Positions 1 to 13,300 of a DNA stretch of 64,000 bases are shown here, piece by piece. The DNA lies in NCBI GenBank assembly GCA_036245805.1, contig BTRK01000001.1, positions 26,295,087 to 26,359,086 of the forward strand, given 5' to 3'. Position numbers and translations under genes: made by a program. Below the pieces are notes generated by a model. The model did no database searches. It was not told the origin of the DNA and was given only the letters and a program-made list of their open reading frames with translations. The first letter of the stretch is position 1; the number at the start of each line of letters is the position of its first letter. The stretch comes from Pristionchus mayeri. Taxonomy: Eukaryota > Nematoda > Chromadorea > Rhabditida > Neodiplogasteridae.

Positions 1-77
1 GCTAATACAACAGGATTACACGCAGTGAGTAATGATAACTGGACTTGGAGAGATTTCTGAAATACAATTTTTTTCAG

Positions 78-225
78 AACCACGTAACTACAGACCTAAC
101 TACGTCAGATCTGGAGTATGTTGAATGAGATAAACATAAATTTAAATTGATTAATTAAGGCTGCCGATCTGTCCCTCCTAATTGGCTTCTCGATCGGAGG
201 AATCGCTCTTCTCTTGCATCTCTAA
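78..225 (+). pseudogene. Orphan transmembrane/stalk exons of a paralogue of the module-repeat receptor
   Basis: After a TTTTCAG acceptor at 71-77 there is a short Thr-containing piece (78-115). A second exon starts at 160 after TTAATTAAG. It reads as a hydrophobic segment with the motif LLIGFSIGGIALLL and a stop at about 225. The same arrangement and a similar motif ([17 protein letters not shown]) occur on the opposite strand in the receptor gene at 1637-1714. The piece therefore looks like the 3' end of a related gene running towards it, cut by the window edge or decayed. The two exons do not join cleanly in phase, so I cannot say whether it is functional. Confidence 0.35.
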
Positions 226-546
226 CTGCGAAGACGAAAGTGGATGAAGAGAAAAATCGATTTTGTGCAAATATTATGTGACTCTAGTAGATTCATTGTG
301 AATAAAGTCTGCTATGTCAAAATGTGGTCATGCAAAAAAATCCAAACAGGCATCACTTGGTCATTCAAACTAACTTACTCCTACTTTTGTCATTGATGAA
401 TTCATGAAAGAAACTGCATAGAGTGCACACTTAAAATGAGAGTAAGAGATGGATGAAGGGAGGAATTGAGAGGAGGGGTCAAATCAAAAATCGGTGATCA
501 ATTCAACTTTCCCTTCACACATTTTCGTCTTCACTGTTCTGATGTA

Positions 547-861
547 TCAGATGCGACACTCGAAACGTCGTTGGCGCTGTAATTTGAATATTCCATTTTC
601 ATTTATAATAAAGCACAACATTTCGAAGCATTCCCTAGTGAAGAATGCTCTCATATTTCTTCAAATTACTTTTCAATCTTCGATTCATCACCTCTTCGAT
701 CCCCTCGCTTCTTGAAAGAAAGCACCTGAAATAGTATTTTTTTAAATATTTTAAACATTTTTTAATTGTTTTTTCTCAAAACGTACGAAAACCATGACTA
801 TGATGGCGATGAGAACAGTGGCTCCCCCAATCGCGCAAATTATGATTCCTATTTTTTCAAC
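547..861 (-). pseudogene. Second copy of the receptor's transmembrane and tail exons
   Basis: On the minus strand, a transmembrane exon around 775-855 (motif IGIIICAIGGATVLIAIIVM) is followed by a tail exon beginning VLSFKKRGDRRGDES and a terminal exon reading RQRRFECRI and then stop (stop codon 547-549). The adjacent gene ends with the same three-exon order: transmembrane, [15 protein letters not shown], then YRQRFECPI and stop at 1363. This is a tandem duplication of the 3' end. It could serve as an alternative last-exon set or be a relic. No extracellular module exons accompany it. Confidence 0.5.
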
Positions 862-1362
862 TTCTTCAAATTATTACGAGTGTCAAATTTTCTGCCTATA
901 AATTTCAATACAAATTTTAGAAAAATGAAAACACCAGAATCGGCACTCGAATTGAACGTACTTCAGATTTTTGACAATGCAAATGGTGATCATCGCTATA
1001 GTAGACTACCAATATATCCATGGTTTCTCAGTTCTCTATTGTCTATGTATATGTTATGGTACCTGACCAGCGAAATCAATCGGAAGAAAAAGGGAGAGCG
1101 CACATAAACAAGTGGCGTCACATGTGATTGGGAAACTGGCGAATGAACCTCGGCCGGCGAGATATTGGTATACTTGAAACCAAACATATCATGTTTATTT
1201 GTTGTATTGTTTTTAATGCTTGCCCATTGAATGGATTTATGAAGTCACCGTGAGAATACAAGTTTTTATACGAGAAAGAATCTTTCGGCCAAATAATCCT
1301 TGTTCGAAAATCATGAATCATCTTTTCTCTTGACACAATTTCTTCTTCACAGCTCTGGCGGA

Positions 1363-4300
1363 TCAGATGGGACACTCGAAACGTTGTCGGTACTGCAATA
1401 AATTATCTCTCAAAAAATATTTTTAAAATTCGCTACAAATTTTGAGTTTTTTAGTTTCCTGTTCTTTCAACAGTCCAGAAAGCTAATAAATAACGCATTA
1501 TGTCTCGTCTATTCGACTTACTTTGTCTCTTTTGCTTTATCACGCCTATGATTCGCTCGCTTCTTGCTAAAGAAAAACACCTGAAATAGCTATTTTGATC
1601 AAATATTTTTGATTGGAAAAAAGAAAGTAAACTCACGAAAATGCAAACTCCAATGGCGATGAGAATGACAACTCCTCCTATCGAGCAACCAATTATGAGC
1701 GGCAGATTTTGGGCCTTAAATTATTAATCAACGTTTTCAAAATTTCGCACACTCCAGAATACAACAGCAAGCAAATCAAATTCAACGTACTCCAGTTTGT
1801 TTGAGTGGTTCTGAAATGTTCACATTTTAAACATTTCAGTGGGGGTATCATTAATTTCTCGCCTCTTTCATCATCCTGTTCGTCTTTGTGTGTCGTTGTT
1901 GATTGCGTGTGGTCGTTGTGGCTGGTAGTGATCATACTTCTCGTGGTGCTCATGGTAGTAGTTGTCGTGGTTGTACTAGTTGTTGTTGGCGGGACTGAAC
2001 ACAGAGCTTCCGGGTGAACAATTGCGAGAAGAAGCAAGAATATACCTCTGCACTCAAGCAGCATGGTTCGTCTTGTGTCATTTGAAAACAGAGTTCTTTT
2101 ATCTTCCTCCCACCTCATACTTGAGTGCCATCCATTGCGTAAAGAGCACCAAGCGTTGTCGCCCACTTGTTTACCGTCAAAGCTGAAAATGATATATATA
2201 TCATTTTTTTATATATAAATATTCTGTATGTACAGTAATGAAACGAATTTCAAGAAACACACAACAATGTACGATTCGATTCCCAGCAATTGACACTAAT
2301 TTCTTCTCTTTCTTCATTAACTACAATTGTGGATCCTCTCACAGCGCAATCTGCAATATTTAAATCGTCACCGTTTTTAAATTCATTTTTTAAACATAGT
2401 CAAATAATATTCGGACAGTCTAATATTGTAAGAAATCTGCGCTTTTATAAAATATTTAGTAAAAGCCTACATTGAACGCATTTCGCATCCAGCGGAGTGT
2501 ATGCATCTGCTATCTTTTCATCATCTAAATCCTCATGCCATCCCATGCCCCTATCGTTGCTGTTGCTACTACACTTGAGCTCTCGATACAGCGTTGAGTT
2601 GACCCTGAGAGAGGAGCATTTGAATTTGAATTAAAGAGATGAAAGATTGCCAATTTAACCCACTCCAACGCCCTTAGAATGTTTTCTTTTTGGTTACAAT
2701 AAAATATCTTGTACGAATCATATAGAATTGTTACTTTAATCTGAAATATAATACGAAGAAGTTTGCGATAGTCTACAAATCATAAAATTTAAATTTCAAC
2801 ATACCTCATTCATATGTTCAATGACGCACGAAGGAGGAGCTGAAATATCATTTCAGCTAAAGAAGCCATGTGTCCATGCAATCTGACCTCGTCTGCATTC
2901 AAAGTGCATTACTGAAGATACGTCATCCGTTATCAATTTCCCATCCATCGTTATATATGCTTCACCACCCATCGTCCATCCGGATTTAGAAGAACATACT
3001 GCCGTATTCCGGTTAATTCGAATCTCGTTATGGCTGAGAAATCAGTTGTGATTAATAGAAAATCAGTGCTGGTCAGGGCTATGTAAAACCAATAATTATT
3101 TTTTTAATTGAAAACTCACAACAGATCAAAATCAGCATCGCATGACACTTGTGCCTGTGATGCACTATTGCTCGTACGAATCTCTTCTCCAGCAGAGCGA
3201 TAGTCTGAAATTATGTACAATAAAGTATCAATAAAGTATGAAAGTCATTTGCACTCGCATGCTGCATTATTTGCAAGGGGGATTCATGGTGATTCCAGTA
3301 GACACATTTTATGCCTTGTCACTCACATTGCCTGCACTCAAACGACTGTTCAGTAGATGCACTCGAAATCTTATCTCCCTTTCCATTCATCCATCCTTTG
3401 CGACGACTGCATTTCGCCTTGTCGCCATACACATTTTCCCCGCCAATGCTTTAAAACGTATTATTTAAATATGACAGATAATTATATTTTCATAAACATT
3501 CGAAAAGTGGAAGTTAACATTCGTAAATATCTCAAAGTTAACATGAATGCTACTTGATAAGAAGGTAGTTTTAAAGAAACAATTTTTATACATATAGAAA
3601 CCTTACTAAAGTCTAGTAAGTCCAAAGGGAGTATCCGCACAAGATATTTCGAGAGAAAATCTTTTCTTCTCGATGTCGATTCCCGCTCCGTTATATGCAC
3701 AAACTTAAATAATTTCACACTGTTCTTAACATACATGCGAAAAAAATACAAATTTGAGATGGTATTTTTAGTAATTTGTGCAAAGCTAATTTCATTTTTC
3801 CAATGCACAAATAACATCCCGTATGTGGATAGCAACAAACAGAAGAGGTCATTTCAGAGAGGCAGTAACCCCTAAAGAAGGGGTAACAAGAATGGATGCT
3901 AGGAAGTCCCACCACGAAGGTATTGCGCTCGCAATGGGAAACTGTAGCGAATTTATCCCAAAAGGGAGGCGAACGAACCAGCTACAACCCTGTGCTGTCA
4001 ATGAACTTTACGCGTATGCAAATAGCCTCAGAGCTGTCTATGAAATTTCTGATAAAGTGAATCATGATCGGGCTGTCGGCATTTATTACACACACATAGT
4101 CGCTAATTAAACTATTTTCGTGTTACTCCTTCTTTAAAGGAATCTTGTAGTCCCAAAGTTTAATTTTTAAAACGTTCTGTAATTTTGAATATCGACTGTG
4201 ATAATCGACTCAAAACAACTTATTAAACACAAAAAAATAATAAAAATACTATTTTTGTTAAAATTGACTTTAAAAATGGCGTATTTAAAAACATTCTTCT

Positions 4301-7300
4301 GCAGCCGATGGGTATAAAATTACGGTAGAAATCTAGTTGTTTGCGACCTAGCGGCAAGAGTCAATCACGGCGGCGGCGTCGTATCTTCTGCGGTTTCTTC
4401 GACGTTTTCTGTTGTTTTCATTCATTTATTGCGTTTAATGGTCGTAAAACATGAAGTAGATTAGTTCCGCTTTCTGTTTATGCACTCAAATGAACCTGTG
4501 ATGCGTTTTTTTATGTTATTGAACCGCATTCTGGCGGCCGACGCGAGCAAGGCCTAGACAGGCGGCGGATAGGGAGCCATGCTCCCTATCCGCCGCCTGT
4601 CTAGATTATTGATTATTATTGATTATTAAAATTTAATCGGTAAATTAATAAGTTTTAATTGTTTTAGGCCCCGCAATATCGCGCCCAAGGGCTCGCTGGC
4701 GATCCACGAGGAGGCCTGGAACGCCTACCCGTACTGCCGGACGGTGCTGACGAACCCCGACTACATGAAGGACAACTTCTTCGTCAAGGTCGAGACCCGG
4801 TACGTTCCCCATCTAACATTTACATATAACATCGAGTACCCGGAATACTTCGGTGTTTGATTAGCCAGCCACATAGGGGACCTGAGTCAATCGATAGTTG
4901 ACGAGGGAAGAGGTGAAGGGAGGAGGAGAGGGCATTGATCTACCCCTCCCCCGTCCCCACTATTTCCCCGTTCGTCCCTCTCCCGCCTTTCGCGGGAGCA
5001 CGTACTCATAATGCTTCCCTTCCATCGGCGCGCGTCTCTGTATTACTTTCCGAATCGCCCTCTCACCCTCTCACCTTACTGTAATGTCGATTCAGATGGC
5101 TGGCGATAAGCAGAAGAAGGGATCTCATCTGGTCGCCGGAGGCACGATCGTGGGCGTGCTGGTGCTGCTGATGGCGGCAGCTCTCTACCGACCCCTCCCG
5201 AGAAGGTACGGTAGATGTAGATGAGGATCATTGCAAAGTGCTTGTAGTTGGAGATCTGCACGATGTTCACAAAGGGGTGATTACATAGGCTGAATAGTAT
5301 CACTTCAGATGGCCAAGTCTACGATCGACAAGGTGGCGATGCACATCATCGAGCCCGTGCTTCGAATCTCCTACTACTATCCGGTGAGTTTGGGTTGTGA
5401 CCATACCTGTCCAGCACTGACGACGTTTTGGTAGTCAAAAAAAAATCGACAACTCCCTATACGTTGTAATTTTGCTCAATCTGGTAGTCAAAAAAAATCG
5501 GCGTTCATGGTCGATAATGTTGTGGTAGATCATGATGTAATCAAGTCCAACTACCGTACCAACTTACACTATGGGACTACAGTAACCCAAATTACAGTAA
5601 CTTGATTACCGTAGCCCGGGTTCCGTGGAGCAACTTGAGTTCCTTGGGTCAAACTTTTTTACAAAAAATCATCAATCACTATTGATGTTCTACAGTAACC
5701 TACCGTAACCCTCACTACCGTATGCCCATTGGCCAATCACGAACTGACTTTTTTTTCTAAAAGATACCATAAAATTCAGTTCGTTCCTCAATATTGAATA
5801 ACATAGCTGGGGGCATAGCTCAGCCGGTAGTGTGTCTGGCTGAGCGACGCAGGGTCCCGGGTTCGAATCCCGTCCGGAACAAGACCACCCCATCAGGCCG
5901 ACCAAGCCTGGTCCAATTGGTACTGGTACTAAAACCAGGAGTAAAGGGGCGGCGTCGCCGGCTGGCAACTGAGTGACAACCTATGCCGCTATATGCTATG
6001 GATGCGTACACACCGATCAAAAGACACCTGCGTACGTTCCGCGCGTTGAAAAATACGCTGAAGACGGAACTACCTTTACCTTTACCTTTACCTTTTTATT
6101 GAATAACTCTGAGGAAATTTTATTTTTATTTTTTTCGTTATTAAATCATGACCGAGTGGCTAACAAGTTTGGCTTGGAAACCGAAGGTAGTGGGTTCGAG
6201 TCCAACCAGTGTGAAACATATTTGCCGTACCACAGTACGGTGGGTCAACTTTAGTTCGCTAGGTTACACTTTTGACTATCAACGTTTTGGTAGTTAAAAC
6301 AATCGACGTATATAGGCTCCTGGGTTTACCGGCGGTGTGGGCAGGTATGGTTGTAACACGAGGAACTCTTCTTCATGCCCATCGACCTACCATACTAAAC
6401 AGTCTTCTCGATTGCAGTCGCGCCTGTGTTCGAACGCCTACTGCATGATATACTGGACGCGCTGGACGCCGACCGCGTTGAGTCGACTGATCGGGCCGAT
6501 GTTCGACTGGGATCCGAATCTGCTCATGGAGACGACCCACTGGGACGGCGTCAAGGTACGGTAGTGGAGTACTGTAGCAGATATGGTACTGTAATGCAGG
6601 TGCGTGTGTATCACCCTCGCAATAATGCGACTACCGAGTCTGACGGCGCCATCATCTTCATCCACGGTGGTGGATTCGTTTTGGGCAATACGGAGATGTG
6701 AGTGTTTTGCATTAATTATCGATTAGTAATATCATTTATCGATTCATTGGCAATTATTGATTATCTCCCTATCTCAGGTATGAGTCTGTGACGCGCACGA
6801 TGGCCAAAATGATGAGCACACGCCTCTTCGTCTCGATCGACTACAGACTTGCGCCCGAAACGGTACGGATCATCGGTGTGCAGGGAATGCCCCCCCCCCT
6901 CGATGTATACGGGGTCATGGTCAAAAATCGATCAGTAGGTCAAGACTAAGTACCATAAACAATCGATTGTACAGCACATGATACCGTAACCCGCGAATAT
7001 CGCAAACTAAATTTATTTTTAAAAAGTCCTGGCATCATGCCCAATCGATTGTACAGTACCCAAGTCACTACCGTAACCCAGTTCCATGGGTCAGATCCAG
7101 TTCCTTGGGTCAAACATTTTTTTCTAAAAATTTAAAAACGAGAGTAAAATTATTTTTAATTATCCTACCGTATCTCTCGTTACTGTGAATCATTTTATAA
7201 TCGATTTAGGAGTTTTAGAAAAAAATGTTTGACAATTTTATGAAAATGTTTCACCCAAGTAACTGGATCTGACCCAAGGAACTGGGTTACGATAGTGACT

Positions 7301-10300
7301 TGGGTACTGTACAATCGATTGGGCACGGTGACAAGACATTTTTAAAAATAAAGTTAGTTTGCGATATTCGCGGGTTACGGTATCCATATACAATATCAGG
7401 GTGTACTTTACTATCGATTGGTTATGGTACTTAGTCTTGACCTACCGATCGATTTTTTACCATGACCCCAATACGTCGATGGGAGGTGCCCGTCCGGATG
7501 GGCACCCCCCATCGTATCGTGCACAACTATGGTAAGGGTTAGTTATCGATTTATTAGGTTGGTGCACAAAAATGGTGTGTGGTAGCCTTGGCTACGACAA
7601 TCTATTACAAACTGGTTTTGTAGGAGTACGTCACGCCGTTCCTGACGAATCCGGACTTCGCTCCGATGATGCAGCCCGATCTGCCCGACCTGCCGCGCGA
7701 TCTTGTCGCCACGTGCGAGTTCGGCGTGCTGCGAGATGAGGGAGCCATCTACGCCCATCGACTGAAGGAGGCAGGGGTGAGTGGGAGCTGGGAGACAAGG
7801 GTAGTTTCAAAAGTAATTTATTAATCATCATGAAATGGAGGTTAACATAGGTGAGTAATAATGCAAACAGTCGGAAATATGCATGTGCCCCTAACAATTT
7901 CTCAGTCCCTGCATGTTCGTAACTAATCTGACTTCTTCCCTCTGACTCTCTTCACTGGCTCATTCCCATCCCCCTCGTAACCTTCCTCTTCTCCATCCGC
8001 TTCCTCCCCTCTTCCTCTCTTCGTCTTCCTCACTCTCTTCGGCTTCTCTGGCTGCTTCACCTCTCCTGCTTCGCCCTCTCCCTCTTCCTCAGATGTCTCG
8101 CCTTCCTCTGCCACCTTGGCTGCTCTTCCCTTCCCTCTGGTGCCTCCTCTCGCCTTCCCTTGCTCACTTCGCCCCCTTCCACGACCAGCTGGAGTCTTCG
8201 ACTCCTCCTCCTCTCCTTCGTTCCACTCGGAACCAGAAGACAGTACCTCCTCCCTCGTCTCTCCCCTCTCATGATCCGACTCCGAATCGTGATCATCGCT
8301 GAACACGATCGGGTCCATGATGGGGTTCGAGTCCGAGTCGACTTCTTCTCCGTATCCTCCTCCCAATTCGACGGACACATCACTCTCTGCTCCATCTTCT
8401 ACCATATCCCCCTCCTGCTGATCGTTCTCCTTCCCATAGAGGGCTTTGACGTAGGCGATCGAATCCGGGGCGCCGATCTTCTTGAGGTAAGCGTGCAGCT
8501 TCCTTTGGCGTGCCACTTCTTGTACCTCCTTCCAGACCTGAACACACTAATTTTACTTTGATGCTTTGGGAAGGGAACTGTTGTCCATGGTACTAACTTC
8601 TCTCCTCCAGTAGTGATCCACCGCTGACATCTTCCTCTTCACACACACAGTCTGTCGTCCTTTCACCCTTGTCACATACGAAGACTTCTCCTCCCTCAAG
8701 GCGGTCAGATCCGCCATCGCAATCGTGTTATGATGTAGGACGACGAGCTTGATCTTCTCGTGGTAGAAGGCGGGGCAACTTAATAAAACAGGCCGATGGC
8801 GATTCAAGTTGTTATGAAGTGTAGGGGGAGGGGGGGGGGGTCAATAGTCAAATTTTTTGCATACCATGCGATGTCTTTCGGGATGTACAAGTTGACCAGC
8901 GAGTTGAAAGACTCGCAGGGAGAGGTATTCTTCTTCGGGGAAGCTCGAACAAATCCGGCGAGGAAGGTGGGCTTGAGGATGACCTTCTTGAGCTGGCGGA
9001 ACTCCTCGCTCTTCCGATCAATGTTGTGAGATGGAGCCTCTGGCAGTTCCTTGTGCACGCATCCACTGATCCCCGACAAGAACGGCACCTGAGTATGATT
9101 AACTTCTAGTATCGTGCATGCATGATATAACAAATAATATTATTGTTATTTTGTTTTTGCACTAACTTTCTCTAGATGCTTATGCCGTCCACATACATGA
9201 GCCAACAGACTCTTCCATCGCTCGAGCCCTTTTGACCTGTTCCTTCGGTACTGGTAGTGCACGTGATAACAGTGATTGACAATGTGCTTCCACCAGTACT
9301 TTATCAGAGCACACTTCTTCTTCTTGCTTAGCTGAATTCACTTGTGTATGTTGACTTCGATTGTTTCCATTTACTTTATTACTGTGAACCTAATTGAAGC
9401 TAATCGTACTAACTATACTAATAACCTCTCGTAGATCACTGTTGATTCCTTTGATCAAGTGCCAAAAGTCGAGACAGTGCCGAATTCGGGAGAAGAGGGG
9501 CTCGCTTCTCATCATTTTGCCTATCTTGGCGTCGTTGTCCGAAGTTACACTCCTTATCTACCATTAACTAGCATTAGCGACATTTAAATATCGGTGTTTC
9601 GTTGTTCCCGAATTGCGATATCTGACCGTGAACATCTTCTTAATTAATGTCGTGAGTCCTCTCTTTATGCCTTCTTTCTCCATCCGGGTACTCACGCCGT
9701 CTGGAAACGTTTCCACTAGTAATAGAAAACCCGATACTAACTAATTACAACTAACACTACCTATCCCTCGCATGTTCTTGTGCATGTTCACTGCCTCTAA
9801 AACTAAGTTCGTCCCAAGATCGATCACGGTGTTGGTGTTGTTGGTTGAAGTGAAGCCTCGAGTACCATATCTCCCGTCGACCGCCACGTCGATCCCTTGT
9901 TTCTGAAATGTTCAAACTTCCTTCCGATATCTATATTATTCCACGGCTATGCATTAGAAGATTAGGACCGATGAAATCAAAAATTGTTCTAGTAGCTTTT
10001 ATTGGTGCTTTGATAATTCGACTAATATTGAGAAGGAAGTTTGTGAAACATCATTGTGACTTCTGTATACACAGTTGCGGGATTTTAACGTTCGATATTT
10101 TGATCTTCTCTGTTTTCACATCACACTATTTCAGCTGCGATGAGAGGCCTACGTCCCCCGCATGGATTGAAGCAAGCCCAGGAGCAGTCAGAGGTTATGA
10201 GGGGATGGGAGGGTCATAAGAAACTACCGTATCCCCTCATGGACATATTTCAGGGGAGGCCGGGGTATGCGGTCGAGGTCGGATGCACGGAAAGGTTTTC

Positions 10301-13300
10301 AAGTGAGTCAAAGATGTAAATAAGTATGAAATATCTAACCCCGCTGGCTCCTCTAACCGTCGCCTCTGCCTGCTTCTTGTGCGTCTCATACACTACATCC
10401 ACAGCTGGGATGATCACATCAGCAACATGGTTCCTCATTGTGCTGTAGGAGGGGAGGGCCAGTCCGAGTTCCTTTCCCATCGCTAGGACTTTCTGAATTA
10501 AATTTCCGAGAACAATATGTTTCGTTCTAATCTAGGCTGATCTGGTCTTCTATAGATATCGAACTAACAGGCACGGGCGTTCCAGTAATGTGAACAGATG
10601 TAGTGAATTTGAGGTTTCCCTCATAGTATCCCTCTATCTTCTCTTGAGAGCTCCACCTCACAATCCGATCGCAAACAAGGCAAACCCATTGCAGGGTCAG
10701 GCCGAGCCTACGGTCCACGAGTGGAAGGTCCCGGCTTCGATCTGGGCTGTGCCGCAGTCGCGGCAACGGGAGAAGAGCGACATTAGGGATTCCTTGGAGA
10801 CGAGGAAGAATTTGTGATAATCAATTGTTGTCGGGGAATCCGTTAGCACGCCGTTGTCTGTTTCTTGCGAACACGTGCCTTGGGATGGGGCGAACTGAAT
10901 TTAGTTTTCTATTGTGATAAAAAACCTAGATGTCTTTCATTTTTACATCACTCATTTATATCATGACTGTTGTTACTGCTGTCGATTTAAAGTTACCGGA
11001 CGAGGACAAAGTTGACCCCCTATTTTTTGTCCTCCGTCGAATAGCCGATGACTGAATTAGATGAGAATGAGCATACAAAAAATGCTAAAAATCAATAATA
11101 GCCTCAAGGGAAAACCGAAAGTGATCAGCGTAATCCCGCGCTCTCTCACTTTGCATACTCTCTCGTACACGCGACGAGATCAGGGTTTCGTCCTTGTCCG
11201 GTAACTTTAAGGATCATTTCAAACATCTTCATTTCCGTTATGTGTATGACAGTGTTTGCAATGAATAAAATACTTTTCAACATTTATAATTGTGGAGTAT
11301 GCCAATTCGGCTGAGTAATTTTCTTACCAGGTAATCTGTTCCCTGTGACGACGGTGCATCCAACTGAAAGTCGTAGATATCGTCCCCGACGCTGCCTACT
11401 GAATCTTCGCACGGTTGTTCCTCCTCCACCCTCACATTCTATAATGGTTGTTGTGTATCGTGTGCTTATTTTGCCTCCTCAGGACATGTTCTTTGGCCGA
11501 ATTGCCTCCCCAGGGCTCGTTTTGTGTGCGAATTTCCAGGTACTAGATATGCGATTGCCCGTCGTATAAAACTTAGAATGCCCGGTACCTGTGGTCTGTC
11601 TTCCCTTTGGAGTCTCGGTGTATCCGTTTTTTCTCGCCGCTAAAACAGTAAAGACGTACAATGCAACCAGTATTCCAGTACATTCCATGCATGTGACAAG
11701 GCAATATAATACAAATCGGTAAACCAAAATTGATCAGTAGATACTCACATCAATCGGAAGCGCAGCTTCTTTGTTATCGAAGTGACGGTAGCATATCCAT
11801 ACTTTCTTCTTCGCCTTGAACTTTTCCTGCACTCGCTTGTCCAGGTCGTCCAGCTCCTCGTCGATCAAGTTCAGTCGGATGAACCATTCCCTCCTTTTGT
11901 TATCCTTCTTCGGCACACTCCGCACATCAGTCGCAGTTTGAAGGCAAACAACGCATAGAAAATTGGACATCGAACTAGAAGAAAATTTACGTAACATTCA
12001 TCGTTAATCATTTAAGTACAGTTAGACAGGTTAACTACCATGATACACGTGAATATACGGTTTAGCATTACAAGGCAGAAACATTTGATGAAAATATAAC
12101 GAAAATTAACCGAAAATACAATGAAACCAATGAAAAAGCGTCGATGAGATAGGGTACGGCGATCACGCCGTAACGTCGATTCGTTTCAAATACCGTAATC
12201 ACAATACGTCGACTTACACCGGAATTAATTATTTCCATTTTCCGGCTTTGCCTGTTTTTAAGCTTAATAAAATTTATTTAATTTTTTTGAGTTAATGCAT
12301 TGAAATGAGGGACGAAAACTGCGCAATTTGAAGTGCACTTGATTTTTGACTGGTAAATCCCTGGCGAGTACTCACAGTCGACGCAGGTGAAATCAAGTGG
12401 AAGGGAAGCTTCAGCGATCCTCTCCTTGTCGTAAATCCAAAAGTCCATCCGATGGTTACTCTCCTCACTCCGTCTCTCACACTTTAAGTAGTTGTAATGA
12501 TCAGAATTGAATCTGAAAAAAAATAATAATAATAAATTTATGCAGAAATGCATTCACTTTATCGCTCGAAGTGAATTCTCTCCATTCTTGCACGTCATTA
12601 CATCTTCTGAATATTTTTCGAAGTGAAGCTAAATGCAATAGGTTTAAATAATTTAAAAATACATGTTTTCAAAGTGATTACCCCTTTAGCTGGATCGAAC
12701 GAGCAGGGTGGTGAAACTGAAGCATTGACATTTTTAGATTATTTTTTTCAGGTTATTCTCACGTTTACGGCATTCGAACTGCATCGGTGTCCATATATCA
12801 GTGGATAGAACTCTCCCAATTCTCCCTGGAGACCACCCTGTAGCAGTCCATCCGTGTTCCTCCTGGCACCAGGCCTCGTTCCACTTCACCGGCTTGCCAT
12901 TGGAACTGCGAAGAAGGAATTGCATGCGTGTCCATGCGAGCAGGGATAAAGAATTGGTAAAGTCGGCTATGGCCCCACTATAGTTTTTGTTTATTTTGCT
13001 GCAGTGAGCTCTCACGCATTTAACAACAATAAAGAATGTCCTGCTCACTCAGAAGGATCTGATCTTGATGATTCCACTTACTAAAGATCGAAGGAGAGGT
13101 CGGAACATGTGATTTTTACATTATTTCGTATCCTATATCTTGCATCGACTCCTTCTCCACCTTCGATCGCGCAAACTTAACACGTGTATCACGAGTCAGT
13201 GGACCAAAAATTACCCCCTCGAGAACATTTTCAAAAAAGTTGTGTCAGATTCGACTCGTATTATATTGTTAGAATACACTAGACGTCAGATTTCGATAAA

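Larger units (their letters stand above)
5096..7776 (+). pseudogene. Arylacetamide deacetylase-like (HSL-family) esterase missing its nucleophile exon
   Basis: Exons: 5096-5205 (MAGDKQKKG then a signal-anchor helix, ending YRPLPR; the ATG follows TTCAG directly), 5309-5383, 6418-6555, 6600-6697, 6778-6862 and 7624-7776. Diagnostic motifs are the oxyanion-hole HGGGF (exon 6600-6697), SIDYRLAPE (6778-6862) and the acid-region exon with [20 protein letters not shown]. Family members are ER-membrane serine hydrolases that need a GxSAG nucleophile between DYRLAPE and this last exon, and a His after it. Neither is present: bases 6863-7623 hold a palindromic element instead, and transposon DNA follows 7776. 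The junction of 5205 to 5309 is also out of frame as read. I infer a broken gene, possibly a split half of a once complete copy, since a further exon survives in inverted orientation at 18657-18749. Confidence 0.75.

Noticed and set aside
1693..2166. Continuous 157-codon open frame (minus) as one exon starting MGDNAWC
   Set aside because: It contains a clear intron (donor GTATATTC after LLECR, acceptor TTCAG before VPPTTT); the Met is internal to a module exon.
3823..4110. Open frame of 95 codons with a similar 102-codon frame at 18907-19215
   Set aside because: The copies differ mostly at amino-acid-changing positions, carry an indel, and lie in intron DNA of the receptor gene. No splice or start context supports coding.
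5808..5880. Functional tRNA gene
   Set aside because: A and B boxes are present but the acceptor stem does not pair, and the sequence is the head of a SINE with target-site duplications.
7923..8561. Two further long open frames opposite the transposase C-terminal exon
   Set aside because: They are shadows of the acidic and basic repetitive coding strand (Ser/Pro-rich or Arg-rich) and repeat symmetrically in the other arm.
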